Position numbers and translations under genes: made by a program
Source of the DNA: Sulfuritalea sp.
GTDB taxonomy: Bacteria > Pseudomonadota > Gammaproteobacteria > Burkholderiales > Rhodocyclaceae
Assembly: GCA_030696505.1 (NCBI GenBank)
Contig: JAUYSD010000168.1
Location: 1-47,804, forward strand
Direction of reading: 5' to 3'
DNA: 47,804 bases
Notes under the pieces: generated by a model
Seen by the model: the letters and a program-made list of their open reading frames with translations, nothing else
Databases searched by the model: none
Told to the model about the DNA's origin: nothing
Part shown: positions 9,199 to 16,054 of the stretch, piece after piece
Layout: every line of letters begins with the position of its first letter
How positions within the stretch are numbered: the stretch's first letter is position 1

Positions 9199-9642
9199 TC
9201 AGCTCGTGTACTCGAATTTCGGATAGACGAAAGGATACAGCGGGCAGTCGTCGTCCGGCGCCAGGCCGACCAGCACGGGCCGCAGTTCCTGCAGGGCGCC
9301 GAGGATGGGCGCGACATTCACGCCGAGAAAACGCGGGCTGTACTTGGCCAGCGCCATCTGCGCGTCGTCGATCAGCAGCAGCGCGCCTTCCTGGTTCTGG
9401 TTCTGGGTGAAATACAGCGCCAGCGTCGCATAGGCCAGGCCCTGCAGGAACTCGGCCTCCGGGTCTTTGGTGCCGAGCAGGCTGTTGCGGATCAGGCGCG
9501 ACCAGCGTTCGTTGAGCCAGTCGTGCAGCGCGCCCAGGTCGTTGCTGTCCCACATGACCTGAACTTCCTTCCAGTCGAGCTGCGAAAGTACGCTGCGATC
9601 CGGCGGCGGCAGTTCCTTCGGTGTGGCGAGATCGAGAATCAT
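9199..9642 (-). CDS. Hypothetical accessory protein (weak DUF309-like pattern)
   Basis: 147 aa, predicted cytoplasmic and helical, without cysteines. The stretch EFLQGLAYATLALYF, followed by GALLLIDDAQMAL, loosely resembles the helical DUF309 family, but I would not assign it on this alone. It follows the TorD gene by 9 bp on the same strand and precedes the TIM-barrel gene by 5 bp, so it belongs to the molybdoenzyme operon. A helper in enzyme assembly is a reasonable guess from context only. Confidence 0.55.
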   Translation of the reverse strand: MILDLATPKELPPPDRSVLSQLDWKEVQVMWDSNDLGALHDWLNERWSRLIRNSLLGTKDPEAEFLQGLAYATLALYFTQNQNQEGALLLIDDAQMALAKYSPRFLGVNVAPILGALQELRPVLVGLAPDDDCPLYPFVYPKFEYTS

Positions 9643-9651
9643 GATGGACTC

Positions 9652-10530
9652 CTAGCGCAGGTCGTTCAGCTTGTTCGCGTCGCGCATTTCTTCCAGACGC
9701 CGCACGTTGTCCGGGGCCGACAGCGTTGTTGACAACGCGTCCGTCATGCAGCCGTTGCAGACCGGCTCGTTCGGATTGAACTCGACGCGGATGTCGTCCT
9801 TCGGCACTTCCAGGCGCGCCTGGTCCCGGTCTTCGATGCGCAGGCCCATGGCTTCGATTTCCTCGGCGGCGAACCCGCCCAGGAAACGCGCCATCTCGCG
9901 GAAGAAGGAATGCTCCGAGGTGCGTTCGATGAGGCGGCTGTAGCCGCGCACCCAGCGTCCGAGATGCTGGGTCCAGAAGCGCTTGATTTCCTTGTCCAGG
10001 CGCCGCTGCGTCACGGCATCGCCCTGCTCCAGCGCGTTGGCGGCGCGTTCCAGTAGCTCGGCGACGAACATCAGCTCGACGCCGAGCTGGTCGGCAAACA
10101 CCTCGAAGCGGCCGGGATGCAGCACGAAACCCAGGCGCTTGTAGGTCTGCATGGCGTCGAAATTCGGTTGCTGCTTGTAGCGCCCGGTCAGGCGCACCGA
10201 CTCGACCGCGGGGAAGCCGCCGGACGAGGCGAACTGCTGCGTGTATTCGATGGCCAGCGCTTCGATCAGGGCCTCATGCGGGGTGTCGAGGAAATCGGCG
10301 TCGAAGTGCAGGCCGGCCTCGGCCAGTTCGGCCAGCGCCGCCGGAGTGCGCAGCGCCGCAATGAATTCGCTGCCCGGCTCTTCGACGAAGGCGCCGCAGA
10401 GCAGCCGATAGACCTCGGCGCGGGCACGGCATTCGGCGATGGTTTCGGCGGGCGACGCCAGCACGGCCGTGGTTTCGCCGGCAGCGACGTCGTCGTCGTT
10501 GTCATCGAGTGCCAGTACGGTTTTCAGCAT
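9652..10530 (-). CDS. TorD/DmsD-family molybdoenzyme chaperone, long form
   Basis: 292 aa, all-helical. TorD-type chaperones bind the Tat signal peptide and apo-enzyme in the cytoplasm and hold them until the molybdenum cofactor is inserted. Residues about 30-230 carry the family pattern: ARAEVYRLLCGAF, then EYTQQF, then the aromatic region near FEVFADQLGVELMF and HLGRWV. The protein is longer than the usual 190-230 aa. An N-terminal acidic stretch and a C-terminal tail with CNGC are extra. AGGAG precedes ATG 10530. It follows its presumed client (catalytic subunit, stop at 10632) after a terminator-like hairpin. Confidence 0.85.
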   Translation of the reverse strand: MLKTVLALDDNDDDVAAGETTAVLASPAETIAECRARAEVYRLLCGAFVEEPGSEFIAALRTPAALAELAEAGLHFDADFLDTPHEALIEALAIEYTQQFASSGGFPAVESVRLTGRYKQQPNFDAMQTYKRLGFVLHPGRFEVFADQLGVELMFVAELLERAANALEQGDAVTQRRLDKEIKRFWTQHLGRWVRGYSRLIERTSEHSFFREMARFLGGFAAEEIEAMGLRIEDRDQARLEVPKDDIRVEFNPNEPVCNGCMTDALSTTLSAPDNVRRLEEMRDANKLNDLR

Positions 10531-10543
10531 GTCAGCTCCTAAG

Positions 10544-10575
10544 AAAAAAAGCCGGCCCGCCGGGCTTGGCGGGCC
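10544..10575 (-). terminator. Intrinsic terminator or attenuator inside operon 1
   Basis: Read on the minus strand, an 8-bp GC stem (GGCCCGCC/GGCGGGCC, arms 10568-10575 and 10554-10561) with a 6-nt loop is followed by GGC and seven T. It sits between the catalytic subunit gene and the torD-like gene. It probably lowers expression of the accessory genes relative to the enzyme subunits. Confidence 0.75.
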
Positions 10576-10631
10576 GAAATTACCCGGCCGCAAGCGGGAG
10601 CTGCGGCCGGTCGTCCCTCCTCAGGGAGTGC

Positions 10632-13271
10632 TCAATGGCCGCCGCCTTCCTTGTGCTTGACGCTGTCCGGGCCGGCCCAGGAGGCCATCTCCGGGTGCAT
10701 CTTGCGGTGCAGGTCGCCGTTGTAGGCGTAGCGCATGGTTTCCTTGTAGGCCGCGTAGTGCTTGTCCCAGTCGCCTTGCGAATCGCCGTACTTGTCGTTG
10801 GGGCCGGCCTTGGTCACCTTGACCACGGTGTCGTACCAGCCCTGCGAACCGCCGATCGGATCGGCCACCACCGGGATGATGTTGTTGGGATGGACACCCT
10901 TGTCTTCCCACCAGACGTTGTTGAGGTCCGGATCATCCTGGCCGTGGCTGGCCTCGCTCTTCTTGTCCTTGAGCTTGAGCGTGGCCAGGCGGCCGTATTC
11001 CCAGTGGCCGAAGCCGGTCGGAATCGCCACCGTCTTCGGGTGGATGCCTTCCGTGACGTAGGCCTTGGTCACGAGGTGGCCGACGCGGCTTTCGACGCGC
11101 ACCAGGTCGCCGGTCTTGACGCCGATCTTGTCCGCCGTTGCCTGGTTGATCCACATCGGGTTGCTGTGGGCGATCTCGGCCAGCCATTTCACCGCCGCCG
11201 TGCGCGACTGCTTCATCACGTTGAGCTTGAAGGTGACCATGACCAGTTCGTCGTCCTTCATCGTCTCGTGCCACGGAATGCGCTTGAAGGTCGGCATCGG
11301 GTTGAAGCCGTATTCCGCCCACTGATCGACGCGCACGTTGATGATGCGGTTGCCGGTGGGGAAGCCGACGTAGTTCTTGCCGTTCCTCTTGACGCCGATG
11401 GCCTTGCCGTTCTTGCTGATCGTGCCGTCCTTGTCGGTGGTGGCACCGGTCATGTCGGCCGCCGACAACTCCTTCTTGAACAGGCCGTATTCGGCCTGGA
11501 TCTCGCGGCCGGTCTTGTCGGTGACCTTGCCGGACTTCGGATCGAGCTTGCCGTAGATCGGCCAGACGCCGTGCTTCTTGAGGAAATCGAGGCCGCCGGC
11601 TTCCTTGAGGCCCGGCACGTTGTCGAAGTGCTGGCGCATGTAGTCCTCGCCATCCTTGAAGTTCCAGAACTGCTTCATGCCGCGTTTGCCGTCCGGATCG
11701 AGCTTCCAGATGATGTCGCGCATCATGATGCGGTTCTCGCGCGATTCGCCGAGCGACTTGTGCACCGGCTGGCGGATGCCGAGCCAGGGCCACAGCGAGT
11801 TGGGCATCGACTCCGGCTCCCAGCGCTCCAGGTAGGGGCAGTCGGGCAGTATCAGGTCGACCAGCGCCGTCTCCTCGCCCATGAAGGGGCTCATCGAGAC
11901 CAGGTAGGGAATCAGTTTCTCGTCCTTGAACAGCTTGCCCCATACCGCCTGGGAACCCGGATTGGTGTAGACCGGGTTGTCCTGGTAGGTGATGTAGACA
12001 TTGATCTTCTGCTTGCCGTCGGCGATCCAGAAGGGCACCAGGTGGCTGACCTTGTGGCCGGCCAGCGGGTACTCGGAGGGATGCGAAAGATAGGAAGCCT
12101 TCTTCGGCTTGCCCGGTGCCGGGCTCGGCTGCGGCCAGCCCATGCCGCGCGGCAGACAGTAGCCGCCTTTCTTCTCGACGTTGCCGGTCATGATCGGCAG
12201 CATCATGCAGGCCTTCTCGTTGTAGGAGCCGTAGAGGTGCTTGGCCGGGCCGCGATAGGTGAATAGCGTGGCCGGCTTGGTGGTGGCGAACTCGCGCGCG
12301 ATGCGCTCGATGGTCTCGACCGGCACGCCGGAAATCTTCGACGCCCACTCCGGGGTGTATTGCTTGTAATGCTCCTTGAGGTCCTTGACCGATACGTTGG
12401 TCCAGGTGTCGATGAACTCCGAATCCTGCAAGTCCTCACGCAGGATCACGTGACCCATGGCCAGCGCCACCGCGCCGTCGGTGCCGGGATGCACCGGAAC
12501 CCATTCGTCGGAGAAACCGGCGGTATTGGACAGGCGCACGTCGAAGGTGACGATCTTCATGTGGTTGTCGACGCGGCCTTCCGTCACGCGCTGCGACAGC
12601 GGATTGTGGAAGTAGGCGGCTTCGAGGATGTTGGAACCGAAATTGAGCACGTACTTCGCGTTGGCGAAGTCCGGCGTTTCGATGTCCGGTCCCCATGTGG
12701 GTTCCATGCCGATTTTCTTCGACGATTCGCACACCGAGGTGTGGTTCACCACGGTGGCCGAGCCCAGCGTCTGCATGAAGCGGTCGATCACGCCGCCGGA
12801 GCGGTTGCGGCCGTACTTGAGCATGATGGTATTGGGATCTTCCTTGATCGCGGCGTCAAGCTTGCCCGCGAGTTCGGTCAGGGCCTCGTCCCAGGTGATG
12901 CGCTTCCACTTGCCTTCGCCGCGGGCGCCGACGCGCTTCAGCGGATACAGGATGCGATCCGGGTCGTAGCTGTACCACATGCCGGCGTTGCCCTTGGCGC
13001 AGAGGCGGCCGCGGGTCGAGACATGCTCCGGATTGCCTTCCAGCTTGACCACGCGGTCATTCTCGACATAGGCGATGGCGCCGTCCTGGATGTTGCAGAC
13101 GTGGCAGTTGATCGGGATCGCCTTGCGCTCGGCGCCGGTGACCGGGCCGAAATCCTTGCCGCCCAGCTGGGTTTCCATGGCGTTGAGCAGACGGGGCGCG
13201 GCGGCCGCGGCAGCACCGGTGGTGGCGCTGACCTTGAGGAAGGTGCGACGCGTGACTTTTGGCATTTCCAT
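10632..13271 (-). CDS. Tat-exported molybdopterin oxidoreductase 1, catalytic subunit (PsrA/PhsA/TtrA/ArrA-type)
   Basis: 879 aa. Periplasmic Mo-bis-MGD enzyme of the DMSO reductase superfamily. The Tat signal is RRTFLK (R8R9). The expected proximal [4Fe-4S] motif C-x2-C-x3-C-x27-C reads C56-x2-C59-x3-D63-x27-C91: the third Cys is Asp (codon GAC at 13083-13085). C181 in HTSVCESSK is in the position of the molybdenum Cys ligand, which argues for the PsrA/ArrA/TtrA side of the family rather than NarG-type Asp ligation. The order Fe-S subunit, NrfD, catalytic subunit matches ttrBCA and srdBCA operons. GAGGAG precedes the ATG. Likely reduces or oxidises a sulfur or metalloid oxyanion with quinone coupling. 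The substrate is not determinable here. Confidence 0.85.
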   Translation of the reverse strand: MEMPKVTRRTFLKVSATTGAAAAAAPRLLNAMETQLGGKDFGPVTGAERKAIPINCHVCNIQDGAIAYVENDRVVKLEGNPEHVSTRGRLCAKGNAGMWYSYDPDRILYPLKRVGARGEGKWKRITWDEALTELAGKLDAAIKEDPNTIMLKYGRNRSGGVIDRFMQTLGSATVVNHTSVCESSKKIGMEPTWGPDIETPDFANAKYVLNFGSNILEAAYFHNPLSQRVTEGRVDNHMKIVTFDVRLSNTAGFSDEWVPVHPGTDGAVALAMGHVILREDLQDSEFIDTWTNVSVKDLKEHYKQYTPEWASKISGVPVETIERIAREFATTKPATLFTYRGPAKHLYGSYNEKACMMLPIMTGNVEKKGGYCLPRGMGWPQPSPAPGKPKKASYLSHPSEYPLAGHKVSHLVPFWIADGKQKINVYITYQDNPVYTNPGSQAVWGKLFKDEKLIPYLVSMSPFMGEETALVDLILPDCPYLERWEPESMPNSLWPWLGIRQPVHKSLGESRENRIMMRDIIWKLDPDGKRGMKQFWNFKDGEDYMRQHFDNVPGLKEAGGLDFLKKHGVWPIYGKLDPKSGKVTDKTGREIQAEYGLFKKELSAADMTGATTDKDGTISKNGKAIGVKRNGKNYVGFPTGNRIINVRVDQWAEYGFNPMPTFKRIPWHETMKDDELVMVTFKLNVMKQSRTAAVKWLAEIAHSNPMWINQATADKIGVKTGDLVRVESRVGHLVTKAYVTEGIHPKTVAIPTGFGHWEYGRLATLKLKDKKSEASHGQDDPDLNNVWWEDKGVHPNNIIPVVADPIGGSQGWYDTVVKVTKAGPNDKYGDSQGDWDKHYAAYKETMRYAYNGDLHRKMHPEMASWAGPDSVKHKEGGGH

Positions 13272-13294
13272 TTTCTATATCTCCTCGGGGTCGG

Positions 13295-14152
13295 TCAGAA
13301 CAGGGTCTGCAATTGTTGCGGGGCCATCAGCAGCACGTAGCGCAAGGCTGCGCCGCCGACCAGGATCAGCAGGGCGGAAACCATCAGCACGGCCTGGCTC
13401 TTGCCCATCGGCGCGAACAGCAGGACGGCCGGCGCAACACTGCCGGCCAGGAAGCCGACGCCGATGAAGAGCAGGCCCATGGTGCCGGTGGTCATGATCA
13501 TGAAGGTCAGTTCCGCCGCGGAGCCGCCGTAGTTGGTGGTGCCCATGACCGAAACCAGCATCACGGCCACCGCACCGGCCGACCAGAGCATGTACTGGCG
13601 CAGGACTTTCTGCGCCTCCTCGTTGCCCATCGCCAGCAGCGAGCCGACCGCGGAACCCGAGGCGATCGCCATGGCGACGAACAGCACCGGAATGATCGGC
13701 GAGTTCCACACCGGGCGTGACTGGTGCACCGTCAGGTCGAAGCCGGTATAGACCGGCAGGCCCAGTGCCAGCAGCGCCGTCACCAGCGCCAGCAGCTTGC
13801 CCCTGGACTCGTCGCCCTTCCTCAGCGCCAGGATGTAGAACACCGAGGCGACAGCGAAGGCGACGATGTTGAGCGCTCCCCAGGCCAGCGGCGAACTGAA
13901 GTTCAGGTAGCCGGGGTTGAGGATGTTGAGGAAGCGCAGCGGTTGCGACAGGTCGGCGATCAGCAGCACGCCGCCCAGCGCCAAGAGCGCGATCGAGCCG
14001 TAAGCGGCCTTCTCGCGCAAGGGGCACAGCGCCGGCGTGATCCAGGAGCCGTAGGACATGAACGACAAACCGGCGAGGATGCCGATGACGAAGAAATAGA
14101 CGGCGTAGCTTGCGTGCCACGACACATCGTGAAACCAGACGTAATCACCCAT
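13295..14152 (-). CDS. NrfD/PsrC-family membrane anchor and quinone-interacting subunit
   Basis: 285 aa with eight or so hydrophobic helices and no heme or cofactor motif, typical of NrfD/PsrC proteins that exchange electrons with the quinone pool through an attached Fe-S subunit. The family-type N-terminus (WHASYAVYFFVIGILAGL) and DLSQPLRFLN after the third helix are visible. It lies 11 bp from the Fe-S subunit gene and 23 bp from the catalytic gene. Together these form a three-subunit periplasm-facing enzyme. The second molybdoenzyme in the window has no such anchor. Confidence 0.88.
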   Translation of the reverse strand: MGDYVWFHDVSWHASYAVYFFVIGILAGLSFMSYGSWITPALCPLREKAAYGSIALLALGGVLLIADLSQPLRFLNILNPGYLNFSSPLAWGALNIVAFAVASVFYILALRKGDESRGKLLALVTALLALGLPVYTGFDLTVHQSRPVWNSPIIPVLFVAMAIASGSAVGSLLAMGNEEAQKVLRQYMLWSAGAVAVMLVSVMGTTNYGGSAAELTFMIMTTGTMGLLFIGVGFLAGSVAPAVLLFAPMGKSQAVLMVSALLILVGGAALRYVLLMAPQQLQTLF

Positions 14153-14163
14153 GATGTCCCCTC

Positions 14164-14874
14164 TCAGATCTTGAAGTTGCGCTTGAAGGCGGAACGCTCG
14201 AGTTCCATCACTTCAGGCTGGCGGTAGGCGTCGCGGCCGAACTCGGTCGCATTGCGATCGGCGCCGATGTAGAAGACGTGCGGCTTGGTGCCTTCTTCGG
14301 GACGCAGCACCTGGGTCGCGTTGGTCGCCACCAGGTAGGACACCTCGCTCTTCGGATCGTTGATGTCGCCGAACACGCGCGAGCGGCCGATGCAGGTCTG
14401 CACGCAGGCCGGGACCAGGTTCTGGGTCACGCGGTGGAAGCAGAAGGTGCACTTGTCGACCACGTTGGTGATCGGCGTGTAGCTGCGGTGCGAAGGCAGC
14501 ATGAAGCGCGCGTTGTAGGGGCAGGCGGCCATGCAGCTGCGGCAGCCGATGCAGCGCTCGTAGCGCTGCAATATGAATCCGCCGTCCTCGACCTTGAAGG
14601 TCGCATCGACCGGGCAGTTGCGCACGCACGGGGCATCGTCGCAGTGGTTGCACAGCCGCGGCAGGAACTGCTTCTTGACGGTGGGATATTTGCCCACTAC
14701 CTTGTACGGCACCCATGTCCGATTGACGCCCAGCGGCGTGTCGTATTCGGCCTTGCACGCGACCTGACAGGCCATGCAGCCGATGCAACGACGCGTATCG
14801 ACCACCATGGCAAAACGCCTCTTGCCGGTGACGCCGCGCGTCTCGATGGGGGAGACCCTCAATTCTTCACTCAT
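14164..14874 (-). CDS. Four-cluster [4Fe-4S] electron-transfer subunit of molybdoenzyme 1
   Basis: 236 aa, DmsB/PsrB-type. The Cys groups CIGCMACQVAC, CNHCDDAPCVRNCP, CIGCRSCMAACP and CTFCFHR plus CVQTC give four [4Fe-4S] sites that carry electrons between the NrfD subunit and the catalytic subunit. No signal peptide is present, so it is presumably co-exported with the Tat-tagged catalytic subunit. I place the start at ATG 14874, after a strong GAGGAGG. Longer upstream in-frame starts run through the promoter region and are unlikely. First gene of operon 1, about 100 bp downstream of a sigma-54-like promoter. Confidence 0.9.
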   Translation of the reverse strand: MSEELRVSPIETRGVTGKRRFAMVVDTRRCIGCMACQVACKAEYDTPLGVNRTWVPYKVVGKYPTVKKQFLPRLCNHCDDAPCVRNCPVDATFKVEDGGFILQRYERCIGCRSCMAACPYNARFMLPSHRSYTPITNVVDKCTFCFHRVTQNLVPACVQTCIGRSRVFGDINDPKSEVSYLVATNATQVLRPEEGTKPHVFYIGADRNATEFGRDAYRQPEVMELERSAFKRNFKI

Positions 14875-14970
14875 CTGTCTTGCCTCCTCTGAATACAGTG
14901 ATTCGGTTTTTGTTCTGGTTTGGTTCGGCGCAAATCTGCGTCCGATGGACCAGCCTGCCGTTTTCTTTAC

Positions 14971-14985
14971 GCAACATCCAGGCCA
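14971..14985 (-). promoter_or_regulatory. Sigma-54-type promoter for molybdoenzyme operon 1
   Basis: On the minus strand the site reads TGGCCTGGATGTTGC, close to the consensus TGGCACG-N4-TTGC, with the required GG and GC 10 bp apart. It lies about 97 bp upstream of the first operon gene. Two GTTAC-type palindromes are centred about 87 and 131 bp upstream, the usual place for NtrC-type activator sites. A weaker GG-N10-GC match lies at about 14930-14945. Confidence 0.7.
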
Positions 14986-15063
14986 CGCCGCCCATTCGGG
15001 CGCCAATCCCTTGTCAGCATTGGGGATTAAGCCGGGGCTGGCCGGCGCGCTCGTCCGCTCGGC

Positions 15064-15079
15064 GTTACGCTGGCGTAAC
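15064..15079. promoter_or_regulatory. Activator palindrome, region 1, site 1
   Basis: GTTACGCTGGCGTAAC: perfect 7-bp arms around TG. The GTTAC-N6-GTAAC core recurs at 23614, 23666 and 23966, and nearly so at 15108. I infer binding by the NtrC-type regulators encoded nearby. Confidence 0.7.
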
Positions 15080-15107
15080 ACTTCGCTTCGATGCTGCGCT
15101 GCAACCT

Positions 15108-15123
15108 GCTACGCCCGCGTAAC
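15108..15123. promoter_or_regulatory. Activator palindrome, region 1, site 2 (one mismatch)
   Basis: GCTACGCCCGCGTAAC differs from the palindrome by one base in the left arm. It is 44 bp from site 1 centre to centre, about four helical turns, and about 50 bp before the binding-protein gene start at 15176. It could therefore also affect transcription of that gene. Confidence 0.55.
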
Positions 15124-15175
15124 GCTCATGGATATCAAGCATGAAGCACCGGCTTTCGCGCTTATCATCGCCACC

Positions 15176-16054
15176 ATGAGCAAGGGTGATCACCTATTGG
15201 CGGCAACACGCAGGCGGGTTTTTCTGCGCTCGGCGCTGGCCGTCGCCGCCATGCCCCTGCTGCCCGTACGCGCCGAGACAAGCGTCCTGCGCATCGGCCT
15301 GACGCCGGTCTTCCTCGACGACCAGTTGAGCTTCCTGACGCGCTGGCGCGCGTGGCTGGAGCGGCGGCTGAAGCGGCCGGTGGCCTTCGTGCAGCGCGGC
15401 AACTACCGCGAGGTGCTGGACCTGGTCCGCGGCGGCAAGATCGATTTCGCCTGGGTTTGCGGCTATCCCTATGTACGCTACCGGCATGAACTGCGCCTGG
15501 TCGCGGTGCCGCTGTGGCGAGGCCGGCCGTATTACCAGTCCTATATCATCGTGCCGGCCGACGACGCCAAGTCGAACAGCCTGACCGATCTGCGCGGCAA
15601 GGTATTTTCGTACTCGGACCCCGACTCGAATTCGGGCTACCTCTACCCCCAGTACCGGCTCACCACCCTGGGCGAGAATCCGACGACCTTCTTTTCCCGC
15701 AACTTCTTCACATGGGGCCACCGCAAGGTGGTCGAGGCGGTCGGCGTCGGATTGGCGGATGGCGGCGCGGTAGACGGCTATGTCTGGGAAACCCTGGCCG
15801 AGACCCATCCCGCGCTGACCCGCGGCACGCGCGTGATCGAGCGCTCGCCGGAGTTCGGGCACCCGCCCTTCGTCGCGCGCCCGGACATGTCCGCCATTGA
15901 ACTGCAGCGCTTCCGCGCCGTCCTGCTGGAGATGTCGTCCGATGCCGAGGGTGCCGAACTGCTGCACCTGTTGCGCCTGGATGGTTTTGTCGCCGGCCAG
16001 CCATCGCTGTTCGATGAAATCAGGCGCATGGCGGCGCGGGTGCGCCAGATATGA
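15176..16054 (+). CDS. PhnD-like periplasmic substrate-binding protein (X1)
   Basis: 292 aa. A twin-arginine-like leader (TRRRVFLRSA, residues 11-20) is followed by a PhnD/TtrS-type periplasmic binding fold beginning at VLRIGLTPVF. C95 in FAWVCGYPYV is kept in the paralogue X2. The block FFTWGHRKVVEAVGVGLA is also nearly identical in X2. ATG 15128 in frame is an alternative start; I prefer 15176 because it places the leader correctly. The stop overlaps the kinase start (ATGA). By analogy with AioX and ArxX, known PhnD-like proteins that present arsenite to a partner kinase, it probably binds the inducer and signals to S1. The ligand is unknown. Confidence 0.8.
   Translation: MSKGDHLLAATRRRVFLRSALAVAAMPLLPVRAETSVLRIGLTPVFLDDQLSFLTRWRAWLERRLKRPVAFVQRGNYREVLDLVRGGKIDFAWVCGYPYVRYRHELRLVAVPLWRGRPYYQSYIIVPADDAKSNSLTDLRGKVFSYSDPDSNSGYLYPQYRLTTLGENPTTFFSRNFFTWGHRKVVEAVGVGLADGGAVDGYVWETLAETHPALTRGTRVIERSPEFGHPPFVARPDMSAIELQRFRAVLLEMSSDAEGAELLHLLRLDGFVAGQPSLFDEIRRMAARVRQI

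Noticed and set aside
10632-14874. Naming operon 1 as tetrathionate reductase (ttrBCA) or selenate reductase (srdBCA)
   Set aside because: Subunit order agrees, but the same order occurs in several enzymes and the Asp cluster ligand and accessory genes are not part of those systems as I know them.
14774-15175. An upstream extension of the X1 gene to position 14774
   Set aside because: It would run antisense through the start of the Fe-S gene and over the sigma-54 promoter and palindromes; a signal peptide begins properly at 15176.
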